Source: Bimuria novae-zelandiae CBS 107.79 (Eukaryota; Ascomycota; Dothideomycetes; Pleosporales; Didymosphaeriaceae). From it: 64,000 nucleotides of DNA. The position numbers were made by a program, and so were the translations under genes. Location: NCBI GenBank assembly GCA_010015655.1, contig ML976799.1, positions 1 to 64,000 of the forward strand, given 5' to 3'. Positions 45,069 through 57,799 of this stretch are shown here, in pieces. Each line of letters opens with the position of its first letter. The first letter of the stretch is position 1. Under the pieces are notes generated by a model. It was not told the DNA's origin. It made no database searches and was given only the letters and a program-made list of their open reading frames with translations.

Positions 45069-46640
45069 TACCTCCTTTTATTCTATTAAGGGTAAAGACA
45101 AATCTCCGCGTTTTATCTTATTTATATAGCTTTATAGTTATTTTATTATCTACTTACGATCCTTTTACTATTATAAACCTTTTATTAGTTTTATTCTTGC
45201 GTGTCTAATTTTATGTCCTTACTATAAGTAGTTACTATAACGGTGTATTCGCGCTAGTATATTTACTTATTATTATATATATAAAATCGCTTCTCGCTTA
45301 GCTTTTAGACCTTAGTTTTTTAAGCTCTTTCTTTTCTTAGCTTAACTTCGTGCGCTATAACGTCTTACTTTTAACTTAGTCTTTTCTAACTTCGCGACCT
45401 AATTCCCCTTACTATTCTAATAAAATAGCTAGCCCTTTATGTAATAGCTATGTAATAAAGACGCCTAAGCGTTAAAGGCATGCTACTAACTTTAATAATA
45501 AAATAAAGGAAGGCCTGTCCCTATTATAGTTACTTAACTACTAACTTAAAAAGACTAAGCTTTTTTAAAATAAAGCTACTATTTTTAACGGTAGCGTAAT
45601 CCTTTTTAGCTAGCTTATTAAGAAGTTTAGTCCTTTTAAAGCTTATAAAGTAAGTTCTAGACCTTCTTTTACGCTTTTTTTACTTTTTCCTACTTTCTAA
45701 CTTACCTTCTTACTCTTCTAACCTCTTTTTTAGTTCTTTATTAGCCTAGGTGTGTGTACTTATTAACTTAATAAGCTTAGCCCCTAGGGTCTAATCTTAC
45801 TATACGTAATAATTAAACGCTAATATATTAACTACGTTACTTATAAACGCGTCTATTAGTAAGTACTAGTAAGCAAGATAGTGTCCTATAAGAAGTACTA
45901 TACCTACAAGCCTACTAGCTATACTAGATAAGTATACTTTAGTCTAACTTATTCTAGATAATTTTAAGATGTGCTCTGCTAACTTCTTCCCTTACCTAGA
46001 TTTAGCCTATCCTTAATAAAGTTAGCCGCGAAGAGTTTACTACTATTATAATTATTAGTATAGGCAACCTTATAAATAAAGTTTTAAAAAGTAGCTAGGA
46101 ATAAAAGATCTTTTTTACTAACTTTAACGCGTTCTATTCTACTCGTAAAGTTATTATTATTAATTACTATACCTCCTTTAAAAGTAAGACTACTACTACT
46201 TTAGATCTTATTACTTTTTTTTAAGGCTATTTAGCTCTTAGAGCGTATTACTATTATAGTTAAGAAGACTTCTAACCTTCTTTAAATTTATATTACTAAT
46301 TTTAAAGTATTCTATTAAGAGTGCAAGAACCTTTCTATAAGTTTTTTTTAAATAATAAAACTAGTTTTTAAGACTAATATCGTGTAGCTCTCTAGTAAGT
46401 TCGTGGTGGTGGATAAGGGCATTATAATAGATAGTTTCTAGATAATAGATAATGTCCTTACTGGAGCTAATATGCCTACTTAAGCCTACTAGGGCTTACG
46501 CTAGCGGCTTTAAGCTATTATAATTAAAAGCGCCTAAATAAGGAGGGGATAATAGCTTCTCTAACCCTAGTAGTATATTAGAGGGCGGAGAAGTAGACCT
46601 AAACATTATTAAAAAGAGTTTTACTATTTTTTTTAGTAAT
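45069..46640 (-). other. Long 3' region of gypsy K with an extra degraded ORF
   Basis: 1.6 kb between the chromodomain region and the 3' LTR. On the minus strand an ATG at 46606 opens MFRSTSPPSNILLGLEKLLS. It runs more than 150 codons with only TAA/TAG breaks, including YLETIYYNALIHHHELTREL and a Gln/Lys-rich, coiled-coil-like QELNSLKKK segment. Below about 45900 the frame is lost. I recognise no family. It lies in the same sense as pol and after it, so it could be an accessory ORF or a separate captured sequence. Confidence 0.5.
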
Positions 46641-49600
46641 TAAAGATATCTTTCTTGCCTATTTCCTTTCTTCTTCTTACTTTAGTTTACTTCTAAAGCT
46701 TAATTTTTTTATAAGGGTTATCTTTTACTACTATAGGAATTATTTAGTCCATTTATTATTCTTAGTAGTTTTAAAAGTTTTTTAAGTTACTTCTTTAAAA
46801 TTCCTTTTTAACTTTCCTTTCTAATACTTAATTTTATCCCCTAACGATAGTATTCCTACCCTTATTTTAAATACTTTTATCTAGTTAGGTTCTTTAACTT
46901 AGCGAGATAGGCATTGTAGAGCCCCCTTTAGGCTCTAATAAGAGCTAATTTAGGGGATATCGCAATAGAATCCTATTAGGAGTTTTCTATTATAATTTTA
47001 ATATAGTTTAGTAAACTTCTTCTAATAGTCTAACGTAGTAGCTTAGTTAAGGTTCTTATAATATTCCTAAGTTCTTTAAGAGTAGTTGTTTTACTATACT
47101 AGGTATTTTACCCTTTTACTTTTATAGGACTAGCGTTCTTTATATATATTAATTATACTATACTTCTTTTCCTCCTCTTTTCTTATAATTGCTTCGGGCT
47201 AGGCGTTATTAGTAGTTTAGCTAGGGAGAGGATTTAACAAGACTAACTTTAGCCTATCTATAAAGAACCTTAGGTGTATATTCGGCAGGATATCTAGTTC
47301 TACTACGTAAGAGTTTATTACCTTTTTTATAGTAAAATTTTTTACTTCTAGTTAAGCTTTTTACTTAGACGTTAGTTTTAGAGATAGTCTTTATATTTTA
47401 GCTACACATTATCTCCTTTCTTTAAAATTAAAGTATTTTTACGTTAATAGTTCGCTAGGCGCTTTTATTCTTATTAGGCTATTATTAATTTCGCCTAGGC
47501 AAAGTTAAAAACCTTTTTAAACTTTTTTATTATTACCTTTATAGCTATTTTTATATTAGTTTTAAGCTCTAAGGCCGATCTCTATGCCCTAAAGTTCTTA
47601 ACTAGTTTAACGTTCTAGCTATAGGATAAGAAAAATAGGCTAACTTCTATTAATATAGCTTCTTACCCTTTAATAGCTATCTAGGCTATAGGAAGCTACT
47701 TTATGTAATTATTTTATTACTAGCTATAGTACGCCTAGAGGTAGGCTTTAAGGATAGAGTTTATTTATTTTATTCACCTATCTATCTCTACGTACTTTGC
47801 TATAGATAGTCTTTAGTTAATATCTGCTTATTTATAAAATGTAGTTTATAATTTGCTCACGAATTGTCCCCCGCGGTCTAATATAATAGAGGAGGGGAAG
47901 AAGTAGTCTACTACCTAGTATTAAAAAAACGCTATCGTAACTATATGTATATTAAAATTTAAGAGACTAATAAACTTAGGGTCTTTATTAAGTTTATTTA
48001 TAATTATTATAATATTCGTGCAGCTATCGCTCTTAAGTAAGGTAATAATAAAGTTTATTATAATATTCTTTTACCTTTATTTAGATAGTAGTAAGGGCTT
48101 TAGCAGGCCCTGTTTTGCTTTTCTTTATAATTTAGTTTTTCTATAGATATTATCGTTCTGAATATACTACCTTACTTAGTTAGATATCCCTAGGAAGAAG
48201 TAGTCTTAAGTAAAGATTTTATAAGTATTTTCTTATCCTAAGTGTTTTAAAGCTAAGAAACTATACGCGACTACTATTAGCTTTATTTATAAAAATTTTA
48301 ATTTTAGTACTTATTATCTTAACTTATAGCGTAGGTACCCTTAGTTATCTATACTATATTCTAATTTCCTAAGCCTGTTCTTAATATAGGCCTTTATTTT
48401 ACTATACGCGCTATCTTTATTACGTTTTACCTCTTACTATATAGTATCAAAGTCTAGTTTACGTTGCTTGGCAAGGCTATTAAGGCGTGTTAGATAAGTA
48501 AGCACTAGGTTTCTATCTACTTTAGTATAGTTAGGTTCCTCTATAGTAGTAGGTATTTAAGAAACAAAAGACTTTAAGCTATTTTTTTTAGTAATTTTTT
48601 TAAAAAAGTATAAAGTGCCTTAACTTTAATCTATTATCTCTGCCGTTCTTTAGCAAGTCTTAGTCCCTTTAAAAAAGGGTATTTACCCTAAAATTTACTA
48701 ACCCTAGTCTATATATAAACATTATATTAATATAGCTAAGTATATTTACTTACTAAACGTGTCGTTTATCTAATCTTTATTTAGTAGCAAAATACGTAAA
48801 GTTCTTATAATTAGTATAGACTATAAGGTGCTTTACTACTTAATAGATATAGTCTTATTTATCTACGTATTTAATAACTCTAAGTATCTCTTTATTGTGG
48901 ATAGCGTAGTTACATTTTACTAGGCTATTCTTTACTAAGAAGTAAGCTACTAGGCGTAGAATCGTATTAGTATTATATTAAAAGAAATATTCCTTAATTA
49001 ACTAGCTAGAGGCGTCTACTTTTAGTACTAATTCTTATTTAGGATTAAAGTAGGCTATCGCGGAGTCTATATAGAACGCTATTTTTAAGAAGTTAAATAT
49101 ATACTACTACTCTTATTTCTAGATAAATTCTACTCTTTTACTAATAAGCTTTATAAGGGGGCTTACTATGCTAGAGAAGTCTTATATAAATCTCTAATAA
49201 ACGTTTACGAAGCCTATAAAGCTTTAGACTTTTTTTACTAAAGTTAATAGCTTCTATTTTTAAATTATTTAGACTTTATCTAGGTCTATGCTTGCGTCCT
49301 TATTAACTTCTATAATAAATTTCAGGTACTTAGTCTTTCTACCGTAGAACTTAAATTTCTTAATATCTAAGTATAGTCCTGCGGTCCTTAACTTTTAAAT
49401 TATAGTAAGTACTTTCTCTTCGTGGTCTTTTTAGCTACTACTAGAGAAGATAAGAACGTTATTTATATACGCTAAGTAGTAGTTATTAAGGTACTCCTTT
49501 AGCACCTAATTAATATACTACTAAAACGTACTTAGCGCGTTAGCTAGGCTAAAAAGAACTACTAGCTACTTATAAAAACTAAATTAGGTTCTAAACGCTA

Positions 49601-49708
49601 TCTTTTATTCCTCGCCTTTTACTATCTAAAGCTTATAAAAGGCTTAAATTATATTAAGTTTACTAAACTATTTAGTCTTCGCAATAAGCTAAAGGGTCTT
49701 ATTAATTA
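46641..49708 (-). pseudogene. gypsy K pol, 3' part: RT, RNase H, integrase, chromodomain
   Basis: Minus strand. RT: KIAFRTQFSFYKQLVVLFSLANALSTF begins at about 49620, followed by the catalytic box YYLAYINNVLIFSS (about 49435-49475), where YVDD reads YINN after RIP; thumb SFIGFVNVYxRFI near 49200. Integrase: LDRGGQFVSKL (about 47845-47880) and a DNA-binding SILKAYL region after it. The C-terminal LDILPNIHLRFFIDRLKL lies at about 47255-47310, and a chromodomain YLVxxNNYSxRTxEYYKNLNxAT at about 47040-47110. Both RT catalytic Asp residues are lost. It is interrupted at its RT start by solo LTR A3. Confidence 0.87.
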
Positions 49709-50168
49709 ATAATTATTATAAGGCGTTTACACCTTATTCTAATCTAGATTAGGGCAGTAAAGTATCGTGGTGCTTTATAAATTATTTAGTAGTATAAGTT
49801 AATGCGACACTTAGCGCGAGGCTAGACAATCTAATCTTATAATAAAGTAAGATAACTATTAGTCTATATAGGAGAACGTACTCGCACAGAAGATATGTAA
49901 GTTGACTACAAGGAGTGTATAAAGGAAATCCGTCCTGTATATATATATCCTCCTTGTCCCATAGAATCCCACGATGTTCCATACCCTGGTGCCGTTGGAT
50001 CCCATAGGATTCTCTGGGACGTCACGTGACCGAGGTCACGTGGTCCTATGATGTCCCATGGTCTTGGCGTCTGAGACAGCCTAGGACGTTACGTAAGCTC
50101 GAGGTGGGGCCCGAGTGCCATTATAAGGCCCGTTGTCCCACCGTCGACTTCTAGATTGTAATAATAAT
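49709..50168 (-). mobile_element. Solo LTR insertion A3 with target duplication ATAAT
   Basis: A family-A LTR (49714-50163) without internal sequence, flanked by ATAAT at 49709-49713 and 50164-50168, inserted in the RT gene of gypsy K. Its right half is GC-normal while the left is RIPped. It carries two nearby CACGTG palindromes: GTCACGTGAC at 50021-50030 and GTCACGTGG at 50035-50043, separated by CGAG. Confidence 0.85.
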
Positions 50169-51100
50169 AAAGAGTACTAGTCCTTCTTCAAGATAGTATT
50201 TAAGGCTTAATAATTAATGTAAAAGCGTAGTCCTCTACTAAGTATTTTAATAAATAATACTAAGGTAGCAGCGCTAGACTTACTTAAATAAAGCTTTTAT
50301 GTAAGTATTTAGTAAACTTTTTTTAAAGGACAAGTAACTCTTCGCTAGACATATTAAATAAAGGGCTATAGAGGATTTTTAGGGTCTTGCTATCTTTTTC
50401 CACGAAAGGGATAAAAAGATCTACTCTAGGTCTATAGTGCAAGGAGAGCTTATTAGCTTATTCCCTATAAAAGATACGCTATAAGTCCTTAAAAGCTTTA
50501 AGTAATAACTCTTATAAGTTTACTTTTAGCTTGCGGGTTAACGCCTTCTATATATTCTTTATTAATATAAAATACACCTTAGTCCTGTTTCCTAGGCGTT
50601 AATTACGCTAATTTAAAGCTATAAAGGCTATAACTAATATCCCTTAAAGTTTTATTAATAGTTTCTTGCCTTCTTAGTCACGGAGGTAGGTGTCTAAACT
50701 TTTAATTTAAATTAATTTCTTTGCTAAAGCTAGTTTAACCCTATTCTTCTTTATTTAGGTTAGGCCAAGGATTAGATCGTACGACCCGTCGTTAGGTAAG
50801 ACGTAGAGCTATATTAGTTCTATATAGCTATTAATATCTACTTCTAGTTAAACTACTTCGCGTACGAAGAGTTGCATGCCTCTAATACTAATAATCTCTT
50901 ATAGATAGGGTAGGTTCTTGCGCTATAGGTGGGCTTTTATTATAAATTTTTCTAATATAAATTTAAAGGTTAAATAACCTACATTAATTATTATTAATAT
51001 AAACATAATATTATTAATAAGTAAGTATACTATTATTAGTATTAAGTCTAGCTATAGCCTTTAAAAGTTATTAAAACTTATCTTTTACCCTATTTCTACT
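50169..51100 (-). pseudogene. gypsy K protease and start of RT
   Basis: Minus strand. The protease C-terminal motif YDLILGLTxIKKNRVKLAL lies at about 50740-50790. The linker and RT start, with LQRIFYREQANKLSLHYRP and a YSPLFNMSSEELLVL segment, lie at about 50340-50490 and end just before LTR A3. The pattern (LSxHRPxDxxI, YxPLYxMSxEEL) is typical of fungal chromodomain gypsy elements. Continuous with 46641-49708 once A3 is removed. Confidence 0.83.
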
Positions 51101-52340
51101 TTTATCTCCTAGCGGCAACTATTACTAACAGGACCTAGTTTTCTAAATTAGTAAAGACTATATTAAACTTTTTATTAAAAGATTTTTTAGTAATAAGTAT
51201 AGCGGCGCGAACTTATGCTAGCTTTATTATAAATAAAAGTTTATACTACTTTACGCGATGTCCGGTATCTCTATAATAAAAATAGGAACTATTCTTTTTA
51301 CGGGTTTCTATTACCTCGCGTGACACCTACGTAGCTTGTTTTTAGGTATTACTAGACCTATATCCTATAGCTCTATTTATTACTTAGTGTCTTTTATCTT
51401 AGCTTCGTCGATTAGACATCCTTTTAGGGTTAGCTTAAGTAGGTTCCTAATCTATATTTTCTAGCGCCCTGTTCTTCGTAAAAAACTTTAGTAATTATAA
51501 TATATTTTAAAAAAGGTTTTCTTTAACCTTATTAACTCACTTTTAGACCCCTTACAGGTCCTAATTATCATTTATATTTACTATAACTATTTAGTCCTTT
51601 AAGTCCTTACGGAGGCTTTAAAAGTATAAATATTTTAAAATCTCTTAACTATACTCCTTAGCTTCTATAGCATAGTTATTAAAGTTAAAATTAAAATTAC
51701 AAAGCTTCTAATTCCCTTATTATATTATAAGTAAGTAGTTACGCGCGATTTCTTCCGCTAGGTAGTTATAAAAATTATAGTCTAGTAGCTCCTAAAGGTT
51801 ACCTTTAGTGTATTTTATGTAGTAGTCTAGGTATATAATTCCTACCGTCGCTACACGTCCTATTAATTAACTAATAATATATTTAAGTATATTTCTAAGG
51901 TAGTCCCTATCCTCTAGGAGCTTATATTATATTACTATTTTAAAATAGTAGTAATCCTATTATTCGCTATTAAAATAGGCTAGGTTAAGGATTTTAGGGC
52001 GGTGGCTTCTTCCTTAATTTAAGATAAGCTTTACTATTAATCTCTCTAGTAGCTTTATTTATTAGTTTACTTTTAAAAGCTAATTTATATCTCTTGTCTT
52101 TTAGGAATATTATTATATTATTAGGGGTTTTTAGTTCTCCCTTATTATTTCTTTAGTTAGTCCTTTTACTTTTTATAGTAGAGTTTAAAAGGTATCCTAA
52201 AAGTTAATAAGTGCTTTAACCTTACTTAAGAATTACTATATTTTATTCTCGTTACTCTTAATGCCTAGAGCGTAAATATAAATAGGGAGGCTATCTTTTT
52301 ATTTCCCTAGCTATTACTTCTTTATAAGCTAATAGCTTAC
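51101..52340 (-). pseudogene. gypsy K gag, C-terminal two-thirds
   Basis: On the minus strand, LPIYIYALGIKSNENKIxQFLSKV and LKVKGLTKEIIRE (about 52050-52290) are gag-like. A destroyed zinc knuckle near 51245-51300 reads YFYYRDTGHRVKxY: the GH core survives but Cys ligands have become Tyr. It is cut at 52340 by copia M and continues at 62882. Confidence 0.7.
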
Positions 52341-52564
52341 TGTCCGATTATATGGCCTCTATCTGTTGTGGATATGAGGCTGGAGCACTCTCTCTTTTGT
52401 ACTATTCTAAATAGGGCTAGCGCTGCAGCGGCACTTATTTGGAGCCTCGCACACATCTGCATTCCAGACATAGACAGAACACGAACATTATTAATAAATT
52501 ATTACAACTATTAATTCTCATTATTGCATTATCTTAAAGTGATAGAACACTATTAAATCTAATA
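52341..52564 (+). repeat. 5' LTR of copia M
   Basis: TGTCCGATTATATGG to AATCTAATA (AATCTGACA in the 3' LTR). It is followed directly by ATTAAGAGTCTCACTGCCTT, the leader motif shared with copias N and D. Confidence 0.93.
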
Positions 52565-52639
52565 ATTAAGAGTCTCACTGCCTTAACTAAACCTTAAGAA
52601 AGGATAATGTCGCTGTTAACACTCCGCGACTTAATAATT

Positions 52640-55600
52640 ATGTTAACTAATTATACTAACTACACACCATGGCTGCTGCAGCTAAAAGCGCGATGCGAAC
52701 CAATATATATATAGCCTATTATTAACCTAGATAGAGCTAAACTCCCACGTAAAAGGCCGACACCGCCGTCGCCGCTAGAAATAGCGAGTTACTAACCAAT
52801 TATCCGCGTAAACGACGACAATTAACAGAACCCTCTAACACGCCTATTAGAGCTATCAAACTCAGGACTTAAGGCATATAAGGAGGACATTAAGTTCTAT
52901 AAGATATAGCTTAAAGACTATAAGATAAAGGACAAGGAATACCGCGAGGAGAGATTAAGTCTTAAGAAAGTGGTTATCCATATCTAATCCACTATGTCGC
53001 CACACCTGCAACGCAACTACTACAAGCCTAGAGAGCAAATCTAGTAATAGATTACGTCTCTAACACAAACTATAGGCGTTGATAAAGAAGACAAGCGGGA
53101 TAGAGCAAGAGCACGATACCTATAGGCCCTTAAGCTAATAAGACAACCCTTAAACTAGGATACCTGGCTAACTAAGTATAATTAGGTAGCTATAGAAACA
53201 GAGACAAATAATATCGCCGAAGTATAATTAATCTATAATACTATAAAGGACTTCCTAACTGCGATCATGAAGGCTGCTCCTACTTAGGGTGTGTCCTTTC
53301 AAGAAACTAGACGCCGAGACGCAGATATGACAAGGAAGGAGATGATAAAACGCTTCTAAGAATATATGGCAATACTCTACCCGATTAAGGGCAAACAGCA
53401 TAGGGGCGCCTTTGCTACTAGTGAGCTATCTCTCGCTGCTGGTGGTGCATCCACCCTGGGCACTAACAGGGACGCCTCTTACGCTACCGAAGACGCGCCA
53501 TCTTCCACGAATAACTAACGTAGACAGGGGAGACCTCGACAAAAACGATCCTTTAGTTAAAGCACCATATCTAAGCAGTCTTTGATAGAGGATATAATAG
53601 TAGTTAAAGGTAAAAAATGCCCTGCTTATAAATAAAGGCATAGTCTAAAAGACTGCTTTTACGCATATCCAGATCATGCACTAGAGTGGTTTAGGCCATA
53701 ACCTAGCTTTGCAGATATGGTATAATACAGAATCTAAAATAATTCACATCTACAAGATGAGATGAGGAAGGTAAAAAGACTAAATTCTTAAACACCTAGA
53801 ATTAAATTATCACATACTCCCACTCTAACTCGAATTACTAAGGCTAATAATAAGTGACTAGACGGACGCAAGATTACTAAAATCCTAGCGAGCTTTTAAG
53901 CCGTATCCTTCTATAATAAATTAAACACGTACCTATTGCGATGTTTAGCCATACTTAATTTAGGCATAACCTGCCATATCTTTAACAATATTGATCGCTT
54001 TGTCTTATACCGGCCACCGGCGTCAGGAGACTTTATATAGGCAGGGAATACACAAATATGGACCTAAGGATACGGAACTATCTATCTTAACGTATAGAGT
54101 GTAAGCAGTAATTAAATAATATAGTTAGATAATATTGCCTATTGCCCTAATTTGCTCTGCAACCTTGTATTATTTCAATTACTCCGGAGGCAAGGCCTTT
54201 AGTAGGACATAAGGGCAGACCTAACGACTCTAAAAAGAAGAGATAATACTATGCTAGCAGAACTTTAAGAGTTGCACGAATAGTAGGTGCTAGAATATAG
54301 AACAAGGCTAGTAGGTAGTATTCCTACTAATACTGCGCACGCCACTTATAAGACTAACACACGCACTAAACGAAGACTGTAGAAGGCAGACGCGTAGACC
54401 TAGCACTAATAATTAGGCTATTTAGGCCTTTAGGCCCTCGAACACCTCGTGCAGTAATCTAAGGGAGTAAGGATTAAAGGCCTCCCTATAGTTAAATATA
54501 ACGCCTGTGGCAAAGTAAAACTAAAACAGTAAATACGCTGGCAAGCTAGGGAGCGAACTAAAGGCCCTAGCGAGCGAGTCGCAATAGACTTTCACGACTA
54601 CGAAGCAGACAGCTTAATAAGAGAGAAGAGCTAAATGCTAATTACTAACTAATTCTCTAGCTTCGCACGGGACTACTACTTTAAGGATAACTGCCTAGTA
54701 CGCTTAATTATTAAATTACTTAGCACGTTTATACAGTTTATAAAAGTATAATATAATATTATAGTAAAAGTAATTAAATCCGATAACAAGATTTTCTTTA
54801 TTAAGGCAAACGTTAAGAAGTGGTGCTTAGCGTAAGGTATTAAGATCGAGCCTTTAGCACTAGATACTTAAGCACAAAATAGAGGAGCTAAACGCTTAGG
54901 GGGTGTAATTAAGGAGAAAGCGCGCGCGATGCGACTTAACTCTAACCTACCTTAGCAAATATGGCCTAAGATTACCTAAGCTATAGTCTACCTGTATAAT
55001 TAAACGCCGAACTACGCCAATCGATGGCGATTTTTATATAAAGTGTTCTTTACAACAGTAGCCTTTTAGAACGGCATTATCACCCAACCAAAGAAGCCCA
55101 ATTAAGCTTACTTAAAAGCCTATGGCTACAAGACCTTTGCTATAACTAATAACACTAAACGTGGCAAGAGTAAGCTCCAGCGACTGGATCCTAAAGCATA
55201 AATAGGTTATTTAGTCAGCTATAAATTAACTAATATCTAGAGAATATGGATTCCCTCTCTAGTAAAGATAATCAGTACTCGCGATGTAATTTTCGACGAG
55301 GATACTATGTTCTTAGGCAAAACTAAAGACTTAGTAGACAACCTTATATATAACATATTAGAAGAAATAGTGGCCTAGGTGCGATTAGTAGAGCTACCTT
55401 CTTTACTTTAATAAGAGTAAGCCACCAAGTCCTTCTTTAAGGATAAGATAATTAATAAAGCGCTAGAGGAAGAGGTTAAAAGCGCTCCTAAGTATAATTA
55501 AGGCAAGAGAGCTGGGTACGAATATCTAACGCCTCTATTAATACTACCACTAGTAACACTCCTTGCATAACTAATGGCAGGAGGCGATTAAGTTAGACTA

Positions 55601-57414
55601 CTCTAAGAGTTATAAATAGGGCAGTTGCAAATAAGCGCATAGGCCGTAGCCTTTATAGCAGGCACTAAAGCTAGTAGTAATAGTAAATACGAAGGCAAGG
55701 TTCTTAATAAGGCGTAGCTTTAACAAATAATTATATTAGGTAAGAAGCCACATCGAAGCGTGCTTCTAGAGCTACCTACATGCCAAAGCAAGCTCGAAGA
55801 TCACCCTCTTTATAATATATGGAAGGAAGCAGAACGTTCCTATCTATAGAGCCACAAGGAAATAAAGTCTTGGAGCGAGGTCGCAGCAGCTCTAGTGAAG
55901 GCAGTAGGCCATTAAATCCTCGACTACATGTAGGTATACACCTATAAGTTTAATAAATACTATTGACTACAGAAGTGCAAGGCAAGGCTGGTAGTGTAGG
56001 GTAATTAATAGCGGCACCTAACCTTGTAAGAAACCTACGCTATAATACTTACAGGACGATCCTTTCGCATGCTTATAGCAATTGTAGCTTGGTTCGACCT
56101 AGAGCTTATCTAATATAACGTTACGAACGCGTTTGTTCACGCAAAGCTGGATAGAGAAATCTACATAAGAATGCCCCGCGGATACTCGCGAGCAGGCACA
56201 GTCCTTAAACTACACAAAGCACTATATAGACTGCGCATATCTCTACTACTCTAGCAAAGAGAGTTCACATTAAGGCTCCGTGATATTAGCTTTAAAATAG
56301 TGCCCTACGAGCTATACTACCTTATTAAGGACGGCATTATTATCTTCTTTTATGTAGATAATCTTATTATCGCCTATTAGAAGAATCACGAGTCTGTAGT
56401 AAAAGTAGCTATTAAAGAGATAAGAACTAAATTTACTCTTACTAGCGGGAAAGACCTGTAATGGTTTCTAGGAATTATATTATTAGGGACTGCTTAAATA
56501 GAAAGATCTGGCTTTTATAAACATTATACATTAATAAAATATCGCGCCTCATCGATCACCATGAGATTCGCCACAATACCCCGATAGGTTTAATTAAATT
56601 ACTCCCAAGAACAGGACTAGCTAGTAAGGGTGAGATTAATTGATACCAGCGCAAAGTCGGATTAATTCTCTATACTATAGTTACAACTTGACTAGATATT
56701 GCCTTTATAAGCTCTAGATTATCACGATTCTTATCTAACCCAAACGAAGAGTATTAAGCGGCTACTAACTAAGTTCTCCTCTATCTTGCTAATACTAAAT
56801 TACTAGGTCTTTAGCTTAGGGGTGTAGATACTCTAGAAGTAGTAAGCGACGCATTCTTTATAGATAATACACTCGATCGCAAGAGTTTACAAGGATACAT
56901 TATTAAGCTATTTAGCGGCCTAATTGCCTGGAAAGCAAGCAAGCAAGATACAGTCACTATATTAATAATAGAGGCTAAACTTCTAGCGCTTTCACAAGTG
57001 GCTAAGGAGGCCATCTTTACTTCACGATTACTCCAGGAGCTCCAGATCGCTATAAGCAATTACCTAATTATAATTAACTACGATAATTAATAAACTATTT
57101 GCCTAGTTACTAAAGAGATCGCAAAGCTGCAGACCAAGCTCCGCCATATAGATATCCACAATTACTAGCTAAGACAAGAAGTCACACTTAGGAAAATTAA
57201 GATAGACTATTAACGCTTAGAGGACATGGTTGCAGATAAACTCACAAAGGCCTTACTAGTAAACAAATAGAGCAAGTTTCTAAATAAGCTGGGACTTAAA
57301 GATATATTAGACAAGATCACTAATTAAGAGGTTGCCCTGCAGGATCTACAGCAGAGGATAGAGGCCTTTAAGTTAGAATAATAGACAGATAAATAATGCG
57401 AAGGTCCAGCTTGA
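52640..57414 (+). pseudogene. copia M Gag-Pol polyprotein
   Basis: The ATG at 52640 opens MLTNYTNYTPWLL. Order: gag to about 53600 with a coiled-coil-like YKEDIKFYKIxLKDYKIKDK; a CPAC...HSLKDC zinc knuckle (about 53618-53660); protease region with LGITCHIFNN (about 53950-53985); GAG-pre-integrase (about 54400-54540); integrase with VAIDFHDYEADS (about 54570-54610) and a GAKRLGGVIKE segment (54895); RT with CKARLVVxGN (about 55975), YNVTNAFVHAKLDREIYIRMP (56110-56175) and FFYVDNLIIAY (about 56345-56380, second Asp changed to Asn); RNase H with TKLRHIDIHNY (57130-57170). A frame shift lies at about 56475-56490, since the RNase H continues in another frame. Other breaks are TAA/TAG. Confidence 0.9.
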
Positions 57415-57438
57415 GGATAAGCCCAAGCTGAGGGGGTG

Positions 57439-57496
57439 TGTCCGATTATATAGCCTCTATCTATTGTGGATATGAGGCTGGAGCACTCTCTCTTTT
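57439..57496 (+). repeat. 3' LTR of copia M, left fragment
   Basis: TGTCCGATTATATAGCC to CTCTCTCTTTT, matching the first 58 bases of the 5' LTR. It is interrupted by copia N, and CTTTT (57492-57496) is the duplicated target. Confidence 0.92.
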
Positions 57497-57672
57497 TGTC
57501 AGATAAAAAGCATATCAAGTTCGGAGGATCAGGGGTAGCCCAAAAAAGGCCAGGGATTAACCAAGAATACACAGAACCTGCCGAGGGAATCCCGTAGACA
57601 GGCAGAACAACCTAATACATTAATTCAACCCCCTAAATTATTAGGACATCTATTAAGACGTAATATTTAATA
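57497..57672 (+). repeat. 5' LTR of copia N
   Basis: TGTCAGATAAAAAGC to TATTTAATA, aligned with the 3' LTR (ending CATCTAACA). It is followed by ATTAAGAGTCTTACTGCCTT, the shared copia leader motif with one RIP-type change. Confidence 0.93.
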
Positions 57673-57799
57673 ATTAAGAGTCTTACTGCCTTAACAAGAG
57701 CGAAAATAGTAACCTAAAACCTAAATTAAACTAACGGAACGATTATTCTTCGCGATAATACTAAATACTATAGCTAGCTTAACTAACTACAAGCCCGCT

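Noticed and set aside
49782..49982. 66-codon ORF on the minus strand
   Set aside because: Lies entirely within solo LTR A3.
57324..57572. 82-codon minus-strand ORF
   Set aside because: Spans the end of copia M pol, the M LTR and the N LTR on the antisense strand; a chance frame.
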